Shown here piece after piece: positions 23,609 through 35,877 of a DNA stretch of 64,000 nucleotides. The notes beneath the pieces are model-generated. The model was given only the letters and a program-made list of their open reading frames with translations. It searched no databases and was not told the DNA's origin. The first letter of the stretch is position 1; each line of letters starts with the position of its first letter. Both the position numbers and the translations under genes were made by a program. Source of the DNA: Cricetomys ansorgei (taxonomy: Eukaryota > Chordata > Mammalia > Rodentia > Nesomyidae); assembly GCA_026225945.1 (NCBI GenBank), contig JAMJFZ010001089.1:4329501-4393500 (forward strand). Direction: 5' to 3'.

Positions 23609-23640
<32 letters not shown>

Positions 23641-23650
23641 CATGTGTGTG
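23609..23650 (+). repeat. (GT)n microsatellite
   Basis: About 20 GT units with one interruption near the end. Confidence 0.9.
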
Positions 23651-23694
23651 TTGTTAGTTTTTAAAACTAATTAAATTTACTGTTTGAAAATTGC

Positions 23695-24060
23695 ATTTAT
23701 ATATAAAATACATTCTGAATGCTCTCATTCCTACCACCTCTTCCCTTCCTCTCTTCCCTGCTGTCCTTACTTCTCTTCTTCCCTACTAATCTCTTTCCCA
23801 TGTTCATATGTTTGTGTTTCCTGTGTGTCCCTCTGGGTTTGACCACAGTTGTCAGTGTGGCCTTGGGATTGGCTCTATCCACTGGAACCTGGTGATTTCA
23901 CCAGTGGGTATACAACTGAAGACAAAGGAACCCTCTTCCCAAAGTCTATCAGAAACAGGTAGTTCAGCAGTCAGGGGTAGGGGCCATGAGCCTGTCCCCC
24001 ATTGGTGACTGGCTAGAGAAAGTGGCTGTCTTGTATGGGTGCAGTGCCAGTCACCTGAGC
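23695..24060 (-). repeat. Probable L1 3' UTR fragment
   Basis: Pyrimidine-rich TCTTCCC blocks, GTTCATATGTTTGTG and GGGGCCATGAGCCTGTCCCCC resemble the reverse complement of rodent L1 3' UTR sequence. The match is by eye only. Confidence 0.35.
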
Positions 24061-24584
24061 AAACAAGCTTATGGTTACATGGTCCCTGGAACTCCTAAGA
24101 ACCCCCCAGGTGACAGGATTCTGCTGGATTGCGGAGTACAGTCCGAGTGGTTCCAGACTGTTCCCCTGATCATCCTCTCTTCGTGAAGAATACATAGATT
24201 CATATTCGCAGGCCCCGGGTCCCAATGAATTGGATCTCTCTGCTGTTGGCAGGCGAAGGGCAGCCTGACTCTGTAAGAAATTTGGGGTCACACTTTTTTT
24301 TCCCCTTCAAAGTTGCTTCATTGCCTTTTGCTCTGTATTATAAAAATTAGTGTACCTCTGTTACTCCAAAACCAGCCTATTTCCTCCAACTTCTCCCTGT
24401 GTGGAACTTCCTTCAGAATATGGGTGTATACTATTTATGTATACATATGTTTCTGAACTCCAGCCAGGGTTTGCTCTATCCCTCAATCTCTTCATTTTGC
24501 TCAATACATGCTGGACTATCTCAGTTGGGAAATATAGATTTCTAGGAAATTTTGTCTTTAATTATTTTATTTTATCTTATTTTT

Positions 24585-24840
24585 TTGGTTTTTCGAGACT
24601 GGGTTTTTCAGTGTGGCCCTGGTTGTATTGGAACATGTGGACCAGGCTGGCCTCGAACTCAGAGGGGCATATTGTCTGCACGTGCATACAGTGCCTGTGG
24701 ATGCCAGAAGAAGGCGTAGGATTCCCTGGGACTGGAATTACAGTTGATTGTGAGTTGCTATTGGGTGCTGGGAATAGAACCTGGGTCCTCTGGAAGAGCA
24801 GCTAGCACTCTTAACTGCTGAGCCATCTCCCCAACTCCTG
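24585..24840 (-). repeat. B1 fragment joined to B2/B3 SINE
   Basis: TTTTTCGAGACTGGGTTTTTC and GGCTGGCCTCGAACTCAGA are reversed B1. TGGATGCCAGAAGAAGGCG through GCTGAGCCATCTCCCCAACTC is reversed B2. Confidence 0.7.
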
Positions 24841-24867
24841 GAAATTTTATTTCTTTAAATATTGCTT

Positions 24868-25020
24868 TCTAGGCTAGGGAGATGACTCAGAGAGCGAAGG
24901 TACATGCTGCCAAGCCTGACTACTCGAGTTTGATTCCCAGGATGAGGTAGAAAAAGAGAGCTCTCTCCCACGTGTTGTCTGCTGGCTACCACATGTGCAG
25001 CCACACAGAGAAATAAACAA
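24868..25020 (+). repeat. B2-type SINE
   Basis: GGCTAGGGAGATGACTCAG, TTTGATTCCCAGGATG and ACACAGAGAAATAAACAATAA follow the B2 order. Confidence 0.6.
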
Positions 25021-25075
25021 TAACTAAGTACAGGTTTAAAAATAATACTGCTTTCAATTTGTCCTGGTAGTTTTT

Positions 25076-25260
25076 AAATATATCTATATATCTATATATC
25101 TATATATCATATATCATATATCTATATCTATATCTATATCTATACCTATATCTATATCTATATATATATATATCAGATAGTCTGGGAGTTGGCACAGTGG
25201 GTAAGGGCACTTGCCAATGAGCCTGAGAACCTGAGCTGGACCCTCAGATCCACGTGGTAG
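25076..25260 (+). repeat. (ATATCT)n tract followed by truncated B2-type SINE
   Basis: About 95 bp of alternating ATATCT/TATATA lead straight into GGGAGTTGGCACAGTGGG and GAACCTGAGCTGGACCCTCA, a B2-like head. A second GA/GACTGA microsatellite lies at 25370-25450. Confidence 0.6.
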
Positions 25261-25989
25261 AAAAAGAGAATGGACTTCTTCAAAAATACTAGCTATACAT
25301 ACATACATTGCACGACCATAGGAACTTCCATATTCAATTATTCTTTTTACATTATGGTGTGTGTGTGTGATGAGAGAGAGAGAGAGAAAGAAAGAGAGAG
25401 AGAGAGGACTGAGAGAGACTGAGAGAGGACTGAGAGAGACTGAGAGAGACTTTCATGCTGTCTTCTCCATTACTGAAATAATTCTTGGCAGGATTGATTC
25501 CGTTCTTTACTGCTTCTAATGCTTCTTGAGAATTTGATATCCTCTGCCTGCATAATTTCTTCAATATCTCATTTATTTCCCTTTATGGTCTGCTTACTTT
25601 TCAACTCCCCTGCAGTCACCTTACAATTCATCATATTTCGTGCGGGAGCCATTCCGTAGATGTTACTGAGATTCAAAATGTTGTCTGAAATTCGTTGATT
25701 CGTCAAAAAGCTCAAAAATTGTGCTTTCCCTGAACCCTACCTCAGATTTCATGATAGAGAACATGTCTATGGATAGCATGCTAGAGTTTTATTTTTTCCC
25801 CATTGCGTACTGGTTGTTGCTAGGACAGCAGACAGTTATGTTGGTGCGGGAACTCTGTCCCTGTGAGTTCCCCTGTGGCTGCAGTGAAGCTCCTCTGTCT
25901 GCCAGCATGATCCTGGCCATGCCTGTTCCTCAGTCCAGTCTCTCTACACAGATGTCACTGTCTTGATGGAGACTGACAATTTTGTTAGG

Positions 25990-26365
25990 CCACTGCTCTA
26001 GTTTGCTTCTAGTGATAATGATCAATCACAAAACAAACCAGAGGGAGGAAAGGGTTTGGCTTATGGGTTACAGTCAATCTATTATCAAGGGAAACTATGG
26101 CAGGAATTCAAGGCAGGAACCGCAGCAGAGAACAAAGAGGAGTGTGCTTACTGGCCTGCTTCCCCTGGGTTGCTCAGCCTGCTTTCTCATACAGCCCAGA
26201 GCCACCTGCCCAGGGGTGATCAGCTCTTACAGTTGGCTGTATCCTCCTACTCAGTTAGTGATCAAGAAAATGTCCAGCAGACACACCTGCAGGCCAGTCT
26301 GATGGAGATAAGTCCTCAGCTGAGATTTGCTCTTCCTGGGTGTGTCGAGTTGACAGCCAAGATGA
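25990..26365 (+). repeat. URR1-like rodent repeat
   Basis: Starts CTCTAGTTTGCTTCTAG, contains GAGGGAGGAAAGGGTTTGGC and ends GTGTCGAGTTGACAGCC. It is the inverted relative of 7725-8135. Confidence 0.55.
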
Positions 26366-26629
26366 GCCATCACAGCCACCACCCAGGGATGCTATTCTTA
26401 TCACTAGCAGCTTTGTGCCAGATGCAGTGGTGTCGTCTCCTCTCCCCCCCCCAAAGTCTTCCATCCAATTTTATCAAAGCTCATTGCTACAGTTTCCCAC
26501 CATTTTTTCACTAATGATAATCATGGATCTATGTACACTGCACTGACCCCACAACAGGGGATCCTTGCAGTTCATATTAAACAGTTCATATTAAAACTGC
26601 TTCACATCACATCCTGAGTGTCTTCATCT

Positions 26630-27000
26630 GTGTAGATTGCTGTAACACAATACCATACACCAAGTGGCATATAAACAATAGAAACGTATTGATCATAGTT
26701 CCGGAAGCTGAAAGTCCAAAATCACTGTCATAATATTCAGTGTCTGGGGATGGCCCGCTTCCTGGTTCACAGACGTTGCCTCCCTGTACCCTTATGTGAC
26801 AGGAGGGGCGGGGCAGCTTTCTAGGATTTCTTTTGTAAAGACGCCACCCCAGTTCATGAGAGACCCATTTCGATGACCTCCCCGAGGCCTGTCACCGGGT
26901 GGGTTTAGCACAAACATTTTGAGGGGATGTGGCTCAGGGCACCTTTCCTTTCTTGAACCACCATTTTCTCCAGAACTCAGTCCGCTAGGTCCAGACTCCA
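26630..27000 (-). repeat. MaLR LTR (MST/MLT1-like)
   Basis: The plus strand shows the LTR end in reverse: TGCTGTAACACAATACCATA, GTGGCATATAAACAATAG, CTGAAAGTCCAAAATCACTG and GCCCGCTTCCTGGTTCACAG. The order matches the ancient MaLR family. Confidence 0.7.
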
Positions 27001-27449
27001 CAGAACTCACAGTTTAACTCCTTTCCTTCCCAGAAGGCTGTGCTACAGCCTTGGAATGGGGTTTGCTGATGACGATTTGACGACTCTTTCAACTCTTGTG
27101 AAAATGGACGTTCTTCCTACTTTTACATTTCTTGGGTTACTTACTTAGGTTTGGTGAGGAGGAGAGGAGTTTGATGTAAGTTACATCCCCGAATGTCTGT
27201 GTTCAGTGAGGGCATCATTGTCTCTAGTGCAGTGATGACTGCAGGCTTTTGCTGTTACTCGCTCGGTTTGCTTTTTCTTAGTTCTGTTGCTCTTAGACAA
27301 AGTGGCCCTTTCAGATAACACATTCCGAAGTGGGAAAGTTAGAATTTTCAGTCTCCTTTCCCTCTTTAATTCACTGTGAATTGCAAATTAAACATTGCCC
27401 ACCCAACTAAAGAAAATCTACTTGTGGATTTGTTTGGATTAAATTAGGA

Positions 27450-27609
27450 AACTGAGCCCTAGAAAGATGGCTCAGAGGCTAAGAACACTTGCCGTTCTTG
27501 CAGAGGACCTGACTTCAGTTTACAGATTCTACATCAGGTAACTGACAGCAGCTGCAGAGGGTCCAACACCTTCACCTGCCCTCCTTGGGTGTCAGCACAC
27601 ATGTGGCAT

Positions 27610-27649
<40 letters not shown>

Positions 27650-27690
27650 ACACGAACAAGAAAATAAATCTTTGAAATAAATTAGTTCAA
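27450..27690 (+). repeat. B2 SINE with (CA)n
   Basis: CTAGAAAGATGGCTCAGAGG and AGAGGACCTGACTTCAG are the B2 head. A CA tract (about 27612-27646) precedes GAAAATAAATCTTTG. Confidence 0.7.
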
Positions 27691-27789
27691 GCAAAAGTTA
27701 AAAAGTTAAAGTCTCCTTCTGTAATACTGGATGCTCCGGCTTCTGTCATATTTTATTTTGTAAATATGCATTTAGAAATGTTGTATCAT

Positions 27790-27960
27790 AGCCAGGTGGT
27801 GGCGGCGCACGCCTTTGATCACAGCACTCCGGAGGCAGAAGCAGGACGATTTCTGTGAGTTCGAGGCTATCCTGGTCTATAGAGTGAGTTACAGAACAGC
27901 CAGAGTTACAAGAGGTAACACTTTCTTTAAAAATAAAAAAAGAAAAAGAAAAAGAAAAGA
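27790..27960 (+). repeat. B1 SINE
   Basis: This is one of the better-preserved B1 copies: GGTGGTGGCGGCGCACGCC, GTGAGTTCGAGGCTATCCTG, then an A/G-rich tail. Confidence 0.8.
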
Positions 27961-28134
27961 ACGAAATGTATCACTCACTTAATCTACTAATTTGGACTAA
28001 ATTAGCCTGCAACTGAAAAACAAAATTTTTTTTTGAAGAACAAAAATTTCTCAGGGATATGCATCCAAATGTGTAATAAAGCAGTAGTTTATTTCTCTTA
28101 ATTTTCAAAGAAGCTTTATCTATATCTAACTATG

Positions 28135-28183
<49 letters not shown>
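28135..28183 (+). repeat. (GATA)n microsatellite
   Basis: Twelve uninterrupted GATA units. Confidence 0.95.
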
Positions 28184-28429
28184 TGCTCACTGTACCTATT
28201 TCTCTTCACTGGGGGAGCATATTCAGCTTTTTTGTGTTTGGGCTAAAATGTCTTGCAACGGAATTCTAAAGTTGTACATTAACAGAGCTGTTAGGAAAAA
28301 CTGAAAAAGGAGCTAAACTTTAAAAGCCTACACAAATACATTTTCTCTTCTCTCTTCAATTATTAGTACAATTATATTTCTATGGAAACAAGATTTCATT
28401 CTGAATAATTTCTCAGTTGGTTAATATGC

Positions 28430-28634
28430 TGTCTTAGTCATTGCTCTATTGCTGAGAAGAGACCCCAAGACCAAGGCAACTCTTATAAGAGAAAGCATTT
28501 ATGGGGGGTTTGCTTACAGTTTCAGAGGTTTGGTCTATTATTCTCGCGGTGGGGAGCATGGCGGCATGCAGGCAGGTACTGGGGAAGTAGCTGAGAACTT
28601 TGCATCTAAAGGTAGCAGGCAGAAAGAGAGAGAG

Positions 28635-28665
<31 letters not shown>

Positions 28666-28805
28666 GTCAGTCAGTCAGTTTAGGCGCCTGTTGTGGACTT
28701 TTGAAACCTCAAAGTCCACTGCTAGTGACAACAAGGACACACCTACTTCTACAAGGCCACACCTCCTAATCCCTTAAAACAGGCCTATTCCCTGAGTGAC
28801 TAAGC
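28430..28805 (+). repeat. URR1-like rodent repeat
   Basis: GTCTTAGTCATTGCTCTATT, CAAGGCAACTCTTATAAGAG, GGGGAGCATGGCGGCATGC and GGCCACACCTCCTAATCCC match the common rodent family. An inserted GA/CAGA tract sits at 28624-28677. Confidence 0.6.
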
Positions 28806-29069
28806 ATTCAGATATATGTGCCTATAGGGGTGAGTTCCGGGTTCAGTGAGAGACCTTGTCTGAAAAACGTAAGATGGAGAAGCAACTGAAGAGGACACCT
28901 GACATTGACTTCTGGCTTCCACACGTGCACACTCACATGTACGTGTGTACACACCCAATCTGCCAGTTTAGTCCAAATTGGTAGAATAAGTGAGTGATAC
29001 AGCATGAAGAATTCGGGTTCATATCTAACCTCTTCTGGATATGTCGTTATCTCCTTCACCTTCTGAGGT

Positions 29070-29200
29070 TTTGTTGTCTCACTGTGTGGCTTTTTCTGGC
29101 TTGGACCTTGTTACATAGCTCAGGCTGGCCTCGAACTTGCAGCAATCCCCCACCTCTGCCTTCCAGAGTGCTGAGATTTTAGGAATATGCCACTACATTT
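29070..29200 (-). repeat. B1 SINE
   Basis: Reversed B1 blocks: CAGGCTGGCCTCGAACTTG and CCAGAGTGCTGAGATTTTAG. Confidence 0.65.
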
Positions 29201-29264
29201 TCCCTTTACCTTCTTTAAAAAAAAAAAAATCTATAAACACCAAATATACCGCCTCAGTTATTTC

Positions 29265-29625
29265 CCCTCTGCTGTGATAAAATGCCCTGACAAATGCACT
29301 TAAGGAAGAAGGCATTTATTTTGGCTCCTGGTTCCAGGGTCCAGTGCATCATAGCAGGGAAGTCCTGGTAGCTGGAGATGGAGGCAGCTGGTCACATTGC
29401 ATCTACCATGAAGAAGCAGAGAACAATGGTTGCTAATGCTCAGCCCACCTTCTCCTTTTTATGCGTTCTGGGCTCCTAGCCAATGGAAAGGCTACCTAGT
29501 TAGGGTGGGTCTTCCCATTTCAATTAATGTAATTTAAATTATTCCTCACAGTCATATCCAGAGAGCTCGTGTCTTAGGTGATTTTAGAACCTGCCGAGTT
29601 GACAATCAATATTAACTGTCACAGA
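29265..29625 (+). repeat. URR1-like rodent repeat
   Basis: CTGCTGTGATAAAATGCCC, GGCATTTATTTTGGCTCC and the CCGAGTTGACAATCAATATT end are typical of the family. Confidence 0.55.
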
Positions 29626-30589
29626 CCCTGTGGGAGCTGATTGTCTCAGGCGCGTGGAATTAAAGTCTTAGTTCTTAAGACTTACAAACAACTGGAGAGC
29701 CATGAAATCATGTGCCTCTGGGCCAACATTCTAGGTCTTGAATGTCTGGTATTTACTCAGTTGCGCCTTCTTGCTTGGTCTTTAACTAAACACAGAAGAT
29801 TCCGTAGCTTCACCCATGAAAGTCAGACATAATATAAAATACGTCAAGTACGTGTAATGGTGGACACACCTCAGTGACGTAATGAAGACTTCTCTACTAG
29901 ATTAAAAGGTCTCTGTGCTCTCTATAAACTTGGTGGCATGATTCCCCGACACCCACCAGCTTCCTCCCCACCTTACCAGGAAGAGGAGGGGCATGGCAGC
30001 CAGAGGTGGGCTGAGTTGCGGGTACAAGCAGGAAGCTTCTGGGGACCCCAGCAGAGAGAGCTGCAAGTCGGCAGAGGGGGTCGCTCACATCTGTGTCACT
30101 GAGGCTCACAAGTGTGGAATTTCTGACTTATAGACCGGCTCTGCCAAAGTCTTGCTGGCAGAGGTTTTCGTCTACAGAATAGGCATGCTAATGAAGCCCT
30201 CATATGATTTTTTTTTTTTTTTTAGATAATGCCCTACACTTTGGAAACTTCTGTTGGCAGAAGGACAGGAAGAAGTGCTCTGTTTTCCCTAGGGAGGAAA
30301 AATATTTCTACTGTAGTTCTGAGCTTGTCCCTAGTGTAAAACACTAAGAGCTGGCTTTTAAATGCAAAAAAAAAAGAATAGTAATAGAATTTTACCTTAG
30401 GACTCTGAAGCCAAATCCACATGGGGTTGTCCCTGGGAGACTTGAGTGGTCCTTTCTAGTCACACCACTATAATTCTGCCTGGGCAGGCTGAGTGGGTCT
30501 GAGCTCAGAGCCCTGGGCTGTTGAACATGCCTATCACGAGCTGCATTGTCCTATTCTTTCCAAACTCGTGTTGCAGTCCTAAACCCAGG

Positions 30590-30900
30590 GACCTCAGAAT
30601 GTGACTGTTTGAAGACAGGGCCACCAAAGAGGCAATTAAGCTAAAGTGAGGCCATTTATAGTCCTTAGATGAAGAAGCTATTAAGACACAGACACACACA
30701 GATGAGGTCACACAAGAGGACAAAGGAGAAGATAGAAAGAACTTAGCAAGCCAAGGAGAAAGGGTTTAGGAGGAACCAGTCCTGGCTCAGCTTCCAGTTT
30801 CCATGTCTCTGATAAAAATATTTTCCTGCTGTTTATGCTCCTTAGATTGTGATTCTTCATTATGAAGACCCTATCAAAGTAAACCACCATCTAATGCTTT
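30590..30900 (+). repeat. MaLR/MLT1 LTR
   Basis: ATGTGACTGTTTGAAGACAG, GCAATTAAGCTAAAGTGAGG, ACAGACACACACAGATGAGG and GCCAAGGAGAAAGGGTTTAG are in the canonical MLT1 order. Confidence 0.7.
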
Positions 30901-31069
30901 CTTCCCCTTGGTGATAGAGACCCCAGAATATGCTACCATTTTGGAGACATGGATTCCTGGGAACGAATGATTGGTAGTACCATGGCTTGTGCCTGTTGAT
31001 ACACAGCTCTATAAAAGAAGTCTCCTCCCCTCTTTTTCCTCCTCTTCTCCCTTCTGCTCCTCTTCCGTC

Positions 31070-31250
31070 CAAAGTATCCCAGGCTGGTCACAAACTACAT
31101 AACCGAGGATGACCTTCAACTTCAGTCCTTAAATTCTTGGATTACAGGTGTGCACCATCATGCCCAATTTATAGAATGCTGGGGATCTAGCTCAGGGCTT
31201 CCACATGCTTCCCACATGGGCAAACACTCTGGGCCAAATCCCCAGTTCTT
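31070..31250 (-). repeat. B4 SINE
   Basis: A reversed B1-like part (CCAGGCTGGTCACAAACTAC, GATTACAGGTGTGCACCATC) is joined to a reversed ID-like part. Confidence 0.6.
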
Positions 31251-31587
31251 TCTAAGCTTTCATAATATGACAAAAGATAACGAGATGGGTGAGTAAGAAA
31301 GAAAGCTAAGAGAACTCCAGCCACTTTCCTGTCTGTGAAGGGGGACATCCGAGGTCCCCACTCAGGCCCTCTGCCTATGACTCTGAAGGTGAGATTCCCA
31401 GAGTTCTCAGAGACACATTTTGTACAGAAATCATGGGGTACAGTTTAATGACCTGTTAGCTTTTGTAGAGTAAAGGAAGCAACGTTTCTTCAACTCACTT
31501 TCAGGCATATCTAATCTTCTTCTGTCTACCCTTGTAACATCTAAGCTGATTTCTAACACCAGGATACTGTATTTTGGTTTGTCTTGT

Positions 31588-31930
31588 GTTTTGGTTACTT
31601 TTCTATTGCTTTGATAAAATATCATGACCAAGAGCAACTTGCAGACAGAAGAGTTTAATTTGGGTTACAACTCCAAAGGGAAAGTCCATAATGGCAGGGG
31701 AGGTGTGGCAACAGGTGACTAATGCAGGGAGCTGGCTGATCACATTTGGTCAGCATGTCAGGGAACAGAAATAAAACTGAAGTGGGGTGAGGCTATATAC
31801 TCTCAGAGCCCATCCCCACGGATGTACCTCCTCTAGCAAGGTTCCCTGTCGTACCCAGTCCATAACCTAAACCTCCATAAACATTACCACCAACTAGGGA
31901 CCAAGTGTTCAAATATATGAGCCTATAACA
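31588..31930 (+). repeat. URR1-like rodent repeat
   Basis: GGTTACTTTTCTATTGCTTTG, ATCATGACCAAGAGCAACTTG and CAAATATATGAGCCTATA. The same orientation as its neighbours. Confidence 0.55.
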
Positions 31931-31934
31931 GAGA

Positions 31935-34800
31935 CTTCTCATTCAACCCCCCCATACCCTAGTTCATAACAGTACTTAATCATTGTGGATATATTTATTT
32001 GGTAGGCTTGGGCTGTTGTAAAAGATACTTAAGGTTTTCAGATCCTGACAATAGCTACTATAAATGTGGCCTTCAGACTACAAAACATGTGACGGTCTTC
32101 TCTTGGTTCTCAGCTGCCAATACACTGTTCCCTAAGCCCAGCCAAATCTCAGGGACCCAGGGTGGGTGAGCATGGGCAATTGAGGTTTTCACTGGCTGTC
32201 CAGAGTATTCCTGCCGAGACATACAATGGGTACTCACTCAAGCAGGCATAGGAATCACGACAAGTGCCCAGGCCCGGGCTCCTAGTACCCTCAGAGTTCC
32301 TGAACTTTCTCCTGGCTCGCTTGCAGCAGCAACACTCTCATATTACACCGTTGATATTACTCTTCAAAAGGCAAGCCAATTAGCATGTGCCTGTAGGGTT
32401 TAACCGAGCTCCTAGCAAATATGTTTTATTTTCACAGCTGTGTTCACGGGCTTACACAATGCTATTTCAAGGGAGATAGTATGACATAATGTTGGTGACA
32501 GCACAATTGTTATCCCACTCCAGAGAAGAATGTTGTGATTGCAGTGGAAAAGAAGAGTGTGACTTTCATCTGAAAGTCTAAATCCAATTTCCAGCCATCA
32601 TCTCAACCTCGGAGCAGAGCTGGGGTGGAAATTACTGCAAGCTGCTGAGCAGTAATGATGTCATCTTGCCACCCACCAATGTTATGGGTTTGACAGCCCA
32701 GAAGATGGCTTGTACTCAAAGGAACACGGCTTCAACTAAGTTGACAAGTTCTTGAGGTATTTGAAAGGAGGTGTATTCATAATAAGTTGTTCTGTTCACT
32801 GGTTTCTCTTTTGGTTTGGCAACTACAACTATGGTAACATTACAGCTAAGACAAGAAGCCATTAGCTTCCCAGAAAGCCATGGCCCACAACTCCCTCTGC
32901 ATGTACGTATATGAATTTTAGGGCCCCTTCTTATCGGTGCTTTTATAACTCAGGGCTCTGGAGACAAAGGTTTCTAAGTATATGTGCTATCATCTGCCAC
33001 TCCTTCTTCAGGTTTCTCTGCTATAACGCTAATCTCCAGGGTTTTTCAGTGTGGCCGCAGCAGCTCAGACACACCGGCGTATGCTGATATTGTCATGGGT
33101 CATAAAGAACATTTCCGGCCTGTTTCCCCTGCAGGTGCTCCTGTGTAATTGGGAGAGGCCGGGCATGTTTCGCCATGTGCAAGTTCTTTTCTGTGAAAGG
33201 ACATGATTCAGCATCACTTACAGCTGTTTGAATATCTGTGAGTCCCCAAATCCTGCTATTGCAAACCTCGTCGACACTGCTGGGAAATGAGGCCTGATGA
33301 GAGGTGACTGAGTTGTGAGGGTGCTGCCCTTGGATATGCATTGATGCTGCAAGCCCAGGACTGAGTTATGAGTCATGACAGCGGCCTTGCTAGAGCAGTG
33401 AGCTGCCCTCCCTCGCTTTCTCTGGTCCATGTTCTCCTGCCGTGGGATGATGCAACACAAAAGCCCAAGTCAGGCGCTCTTCGGTCTCCAGAACCATTTG
33501 CCAAATCAACTTCAGCTTGTTATATGTTCCCCCGAGACCTGGATATTCTGGTATCCTAGCAAAAAGCACACTAAGACATTGTCATTCCGCATGTGTTACT
33601 ATGGTTGTATTAAGGAACTATATTTACCAGCAAACCTAAGAGTGGAAATAAAAGAAAAAGACAATTCCAGAAGCAACTGTCTGCACCAATCTATAAAGTA
33701 CGCTGGACCCAAATGAGGCTTTGGGAAGGGAAAAAAAAAAAAAGCTGTGCACACTCTCTTTTTGCTCTGACAGTTTAGTGTAGCCTAGGCAGGTTATCAA
33801 CAGAAAAACAGTTTTTAATTCTTTAGTTATTCGTTTCTTTCTTCCCTAACCAATATCTTTTCGGTAGATTTACAACCTGTATGTTTAACCGCCAAAAGAG
33901 TGGGACTTAATCATGGCAGTTGAGGGCCAACAATCACGTCTTGATCTGAGCAGTGAGGCCCGTCTGCTACAGCGCCCCCTCTGGTGAAGAAGGCGCTCGA
34001 CAACTACTTGCCATGATCATTTGTGTGTCTCTTCACCCTGCTGGGAGCTGATTCTTCACAGCCACCAGCTGTCACAGAAAAGGCAGGGCAACGCTGTATT
34101 TTTTTAGAGAGAAGTGGGGATTATCAGGCCTGAAAACAGTCTTCTCTCTCTCTTTTTCTTCCCTGGCTTGCTGTCTGGTTATCATTCTGCTTATCACCAA
34201 GCTAATGCAATTTGCATTCGTTCGAAGTGGGAGTATGTTCCCTGTGGGCTGTGAGAGTGTCTTCCATTCTTAAAATCCTCTTAAAATCCCTTCAGCGGCC
34301 ATGTATCCTATTGATTTATGCACTCTAAACAGTGAGTAGATCTGAGACGCTTAGATTTCCCTTGACTAAATCTCCAAATGGAGCCCCTGATGGGAGTATT
34401 TGTTTAATTACTCATGAATTCATGCACATTCGGGTAAATTATTCTTTATATGAAAGTTCTGTAGTCAAGACATGTGAGAAATTTCCAACAGTAAGCGGGG
34501 CTTTTGTTTAATGTCCTACGTAGCGCAGTGTTAATACACACATGTTAAGAGGAGTTAGTAAAGAAATAAGACTAGACTCACAGTCGCTTAAGTCTCTTAG
34601 ACCATCAAATAAACTTGCAGAAAACACAAGAGGAAAGCTTCACTTCAGAGTTTTCTGGATTTCAGAATAATGGAGGATTGTGGAACCCCCTCAAGAGAAA
34701 AACAACTGAATTATTTCTTTTACATTCAATTTCTATAAATTATCTTTTAAATTCCTCTTTAAAAATATCATAGTGCAACTTCTTTTTAAAAATTATTGAT
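31935..34800. other. Intergenic, mostly unique block
   Basis: This is the longest stretch of the window with no SINE that I recognise. Composition is balanced, with no supported ORF. It contains a CTCF-like site at 33971 (separate entry) and a short A tract at 33729-33744. It could hold conserved regulatory DNA, but the sequence alone cannot show that. Confidence 0.55.
33971..33986 (-). promoter_or_regulatory. CTCF-like binding motif
   Basis: The minus strand reads CACCAGAGGGGGCGCT, close to the CTCF core CCA(C/G)(C/T)AGGGGGCGC. It lies in non-repeat sequence. Occupancy is not shown. Confidence 0.5.
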
Positions 34801-35521
34801 TTTCAAACACTGATGGGGGGTGACTTCAATAACCCGCTCTCATCAATAAACAGGTCATCCAGACAAAAACTAAACAGAGAAATGATGGAGGAGCTAACTG
34901 ACATCAGAAACCAAAGTGACCTAACAGAAGTTTACACATTTCCCATAAACACTTGCACTATACACACTACACAGACACACACACACACACACAATACCTT
35001 CTTCTCAGCAGCTCATGGAACTTTCTTCCAGATTGACCACATACTCAGACACAAAGCAAGTCTTAAGAGATACAAGGAATTCTAAATACAGCCTGCATCC
35101 TATCTGACCACCACAGACTAAAGCTGCATACCAACAACAGAAAAACAAAATGTTTGCTAATTTGTGGATACTGAACAACTCATTACTGAATGCAAAATAG
35201 GTCAAGACAGAAAGTAAGGAAGAAATGAAAGATTTTCTAGAGTTGAATGAAAATGAATACACAACATACCCAAAGTTATGGGACACGATGAAAGCTGTTC
35301 TAAGAGGCAATTTCATAGCACTAAGCGCCTACATAAAAGAAAAAAAAAACCAACAAAACAAAACAAAATGAAGAGATCTAAACAGCACACCTGAAAGCTC
35401 TAGAACAAAAGAAGAAATCATACAAGGAGTAGATGTCAAGAAATAATCAATCTCGGTGCTGAAATTAATAAAACAGAAACAGCTGAACAGTACAAAGAAT
35501 CAATGAAAGTAAGAGTTGGTT

Positions 35522-35877
35522 TGTTAGGTCTCAAACCCGGACAAGTCTCACTCAGCACCTGTGGCTCCTCCTAGCCTCTCACCCTGCCCAGGGACTTGGC
35601 TTCCCTTCCCCCAGCCTCTGATTCCTATACAACTCAGTCATTTTGGCTACATGTTCACGTGGCCTCTTGGTCTGCAGCTCCTCTCTTAGTTGGCTTGCCC
35701 CCCTCTCTCTTTTTTTCCTCCTCTCTCCCTGCCCCCACCTTATGGTTCAGCCTATTCTGTTGGCCATGTTCAGTCTGAACTCTTCAGATGCCTCTGGCCA
35801 AACTCTCCCTCATGTCTACAATAAAATCTTTCTCCTCAACCATACCTAGAAACGATTATGTCCTCAGTTTTCATTCA
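35522..35877 (+). mobile_element. Solo LTR inserted in the L1
   Basis: This 356-bp block starts TGTTAGG and ends TTCATTCA, with TG...CA termini. It is bounded by the 5-bp duplication TGGTT (35517-35521 and 35878-35882). L1 reading resumes directly after it. A polyadenylation signal AATAAA lies near 35820. I could not name the family; a 5-bp duplication fits ERVL/MaLR or ERV1. Confidence 0.75.

Noticed and set aside
21999..28680. Regularly spaced short repeats suggestive of CRISPR
   Set aside because: They are GA, GATA and CA microsatellites with no spacers, in a mammalian genome.
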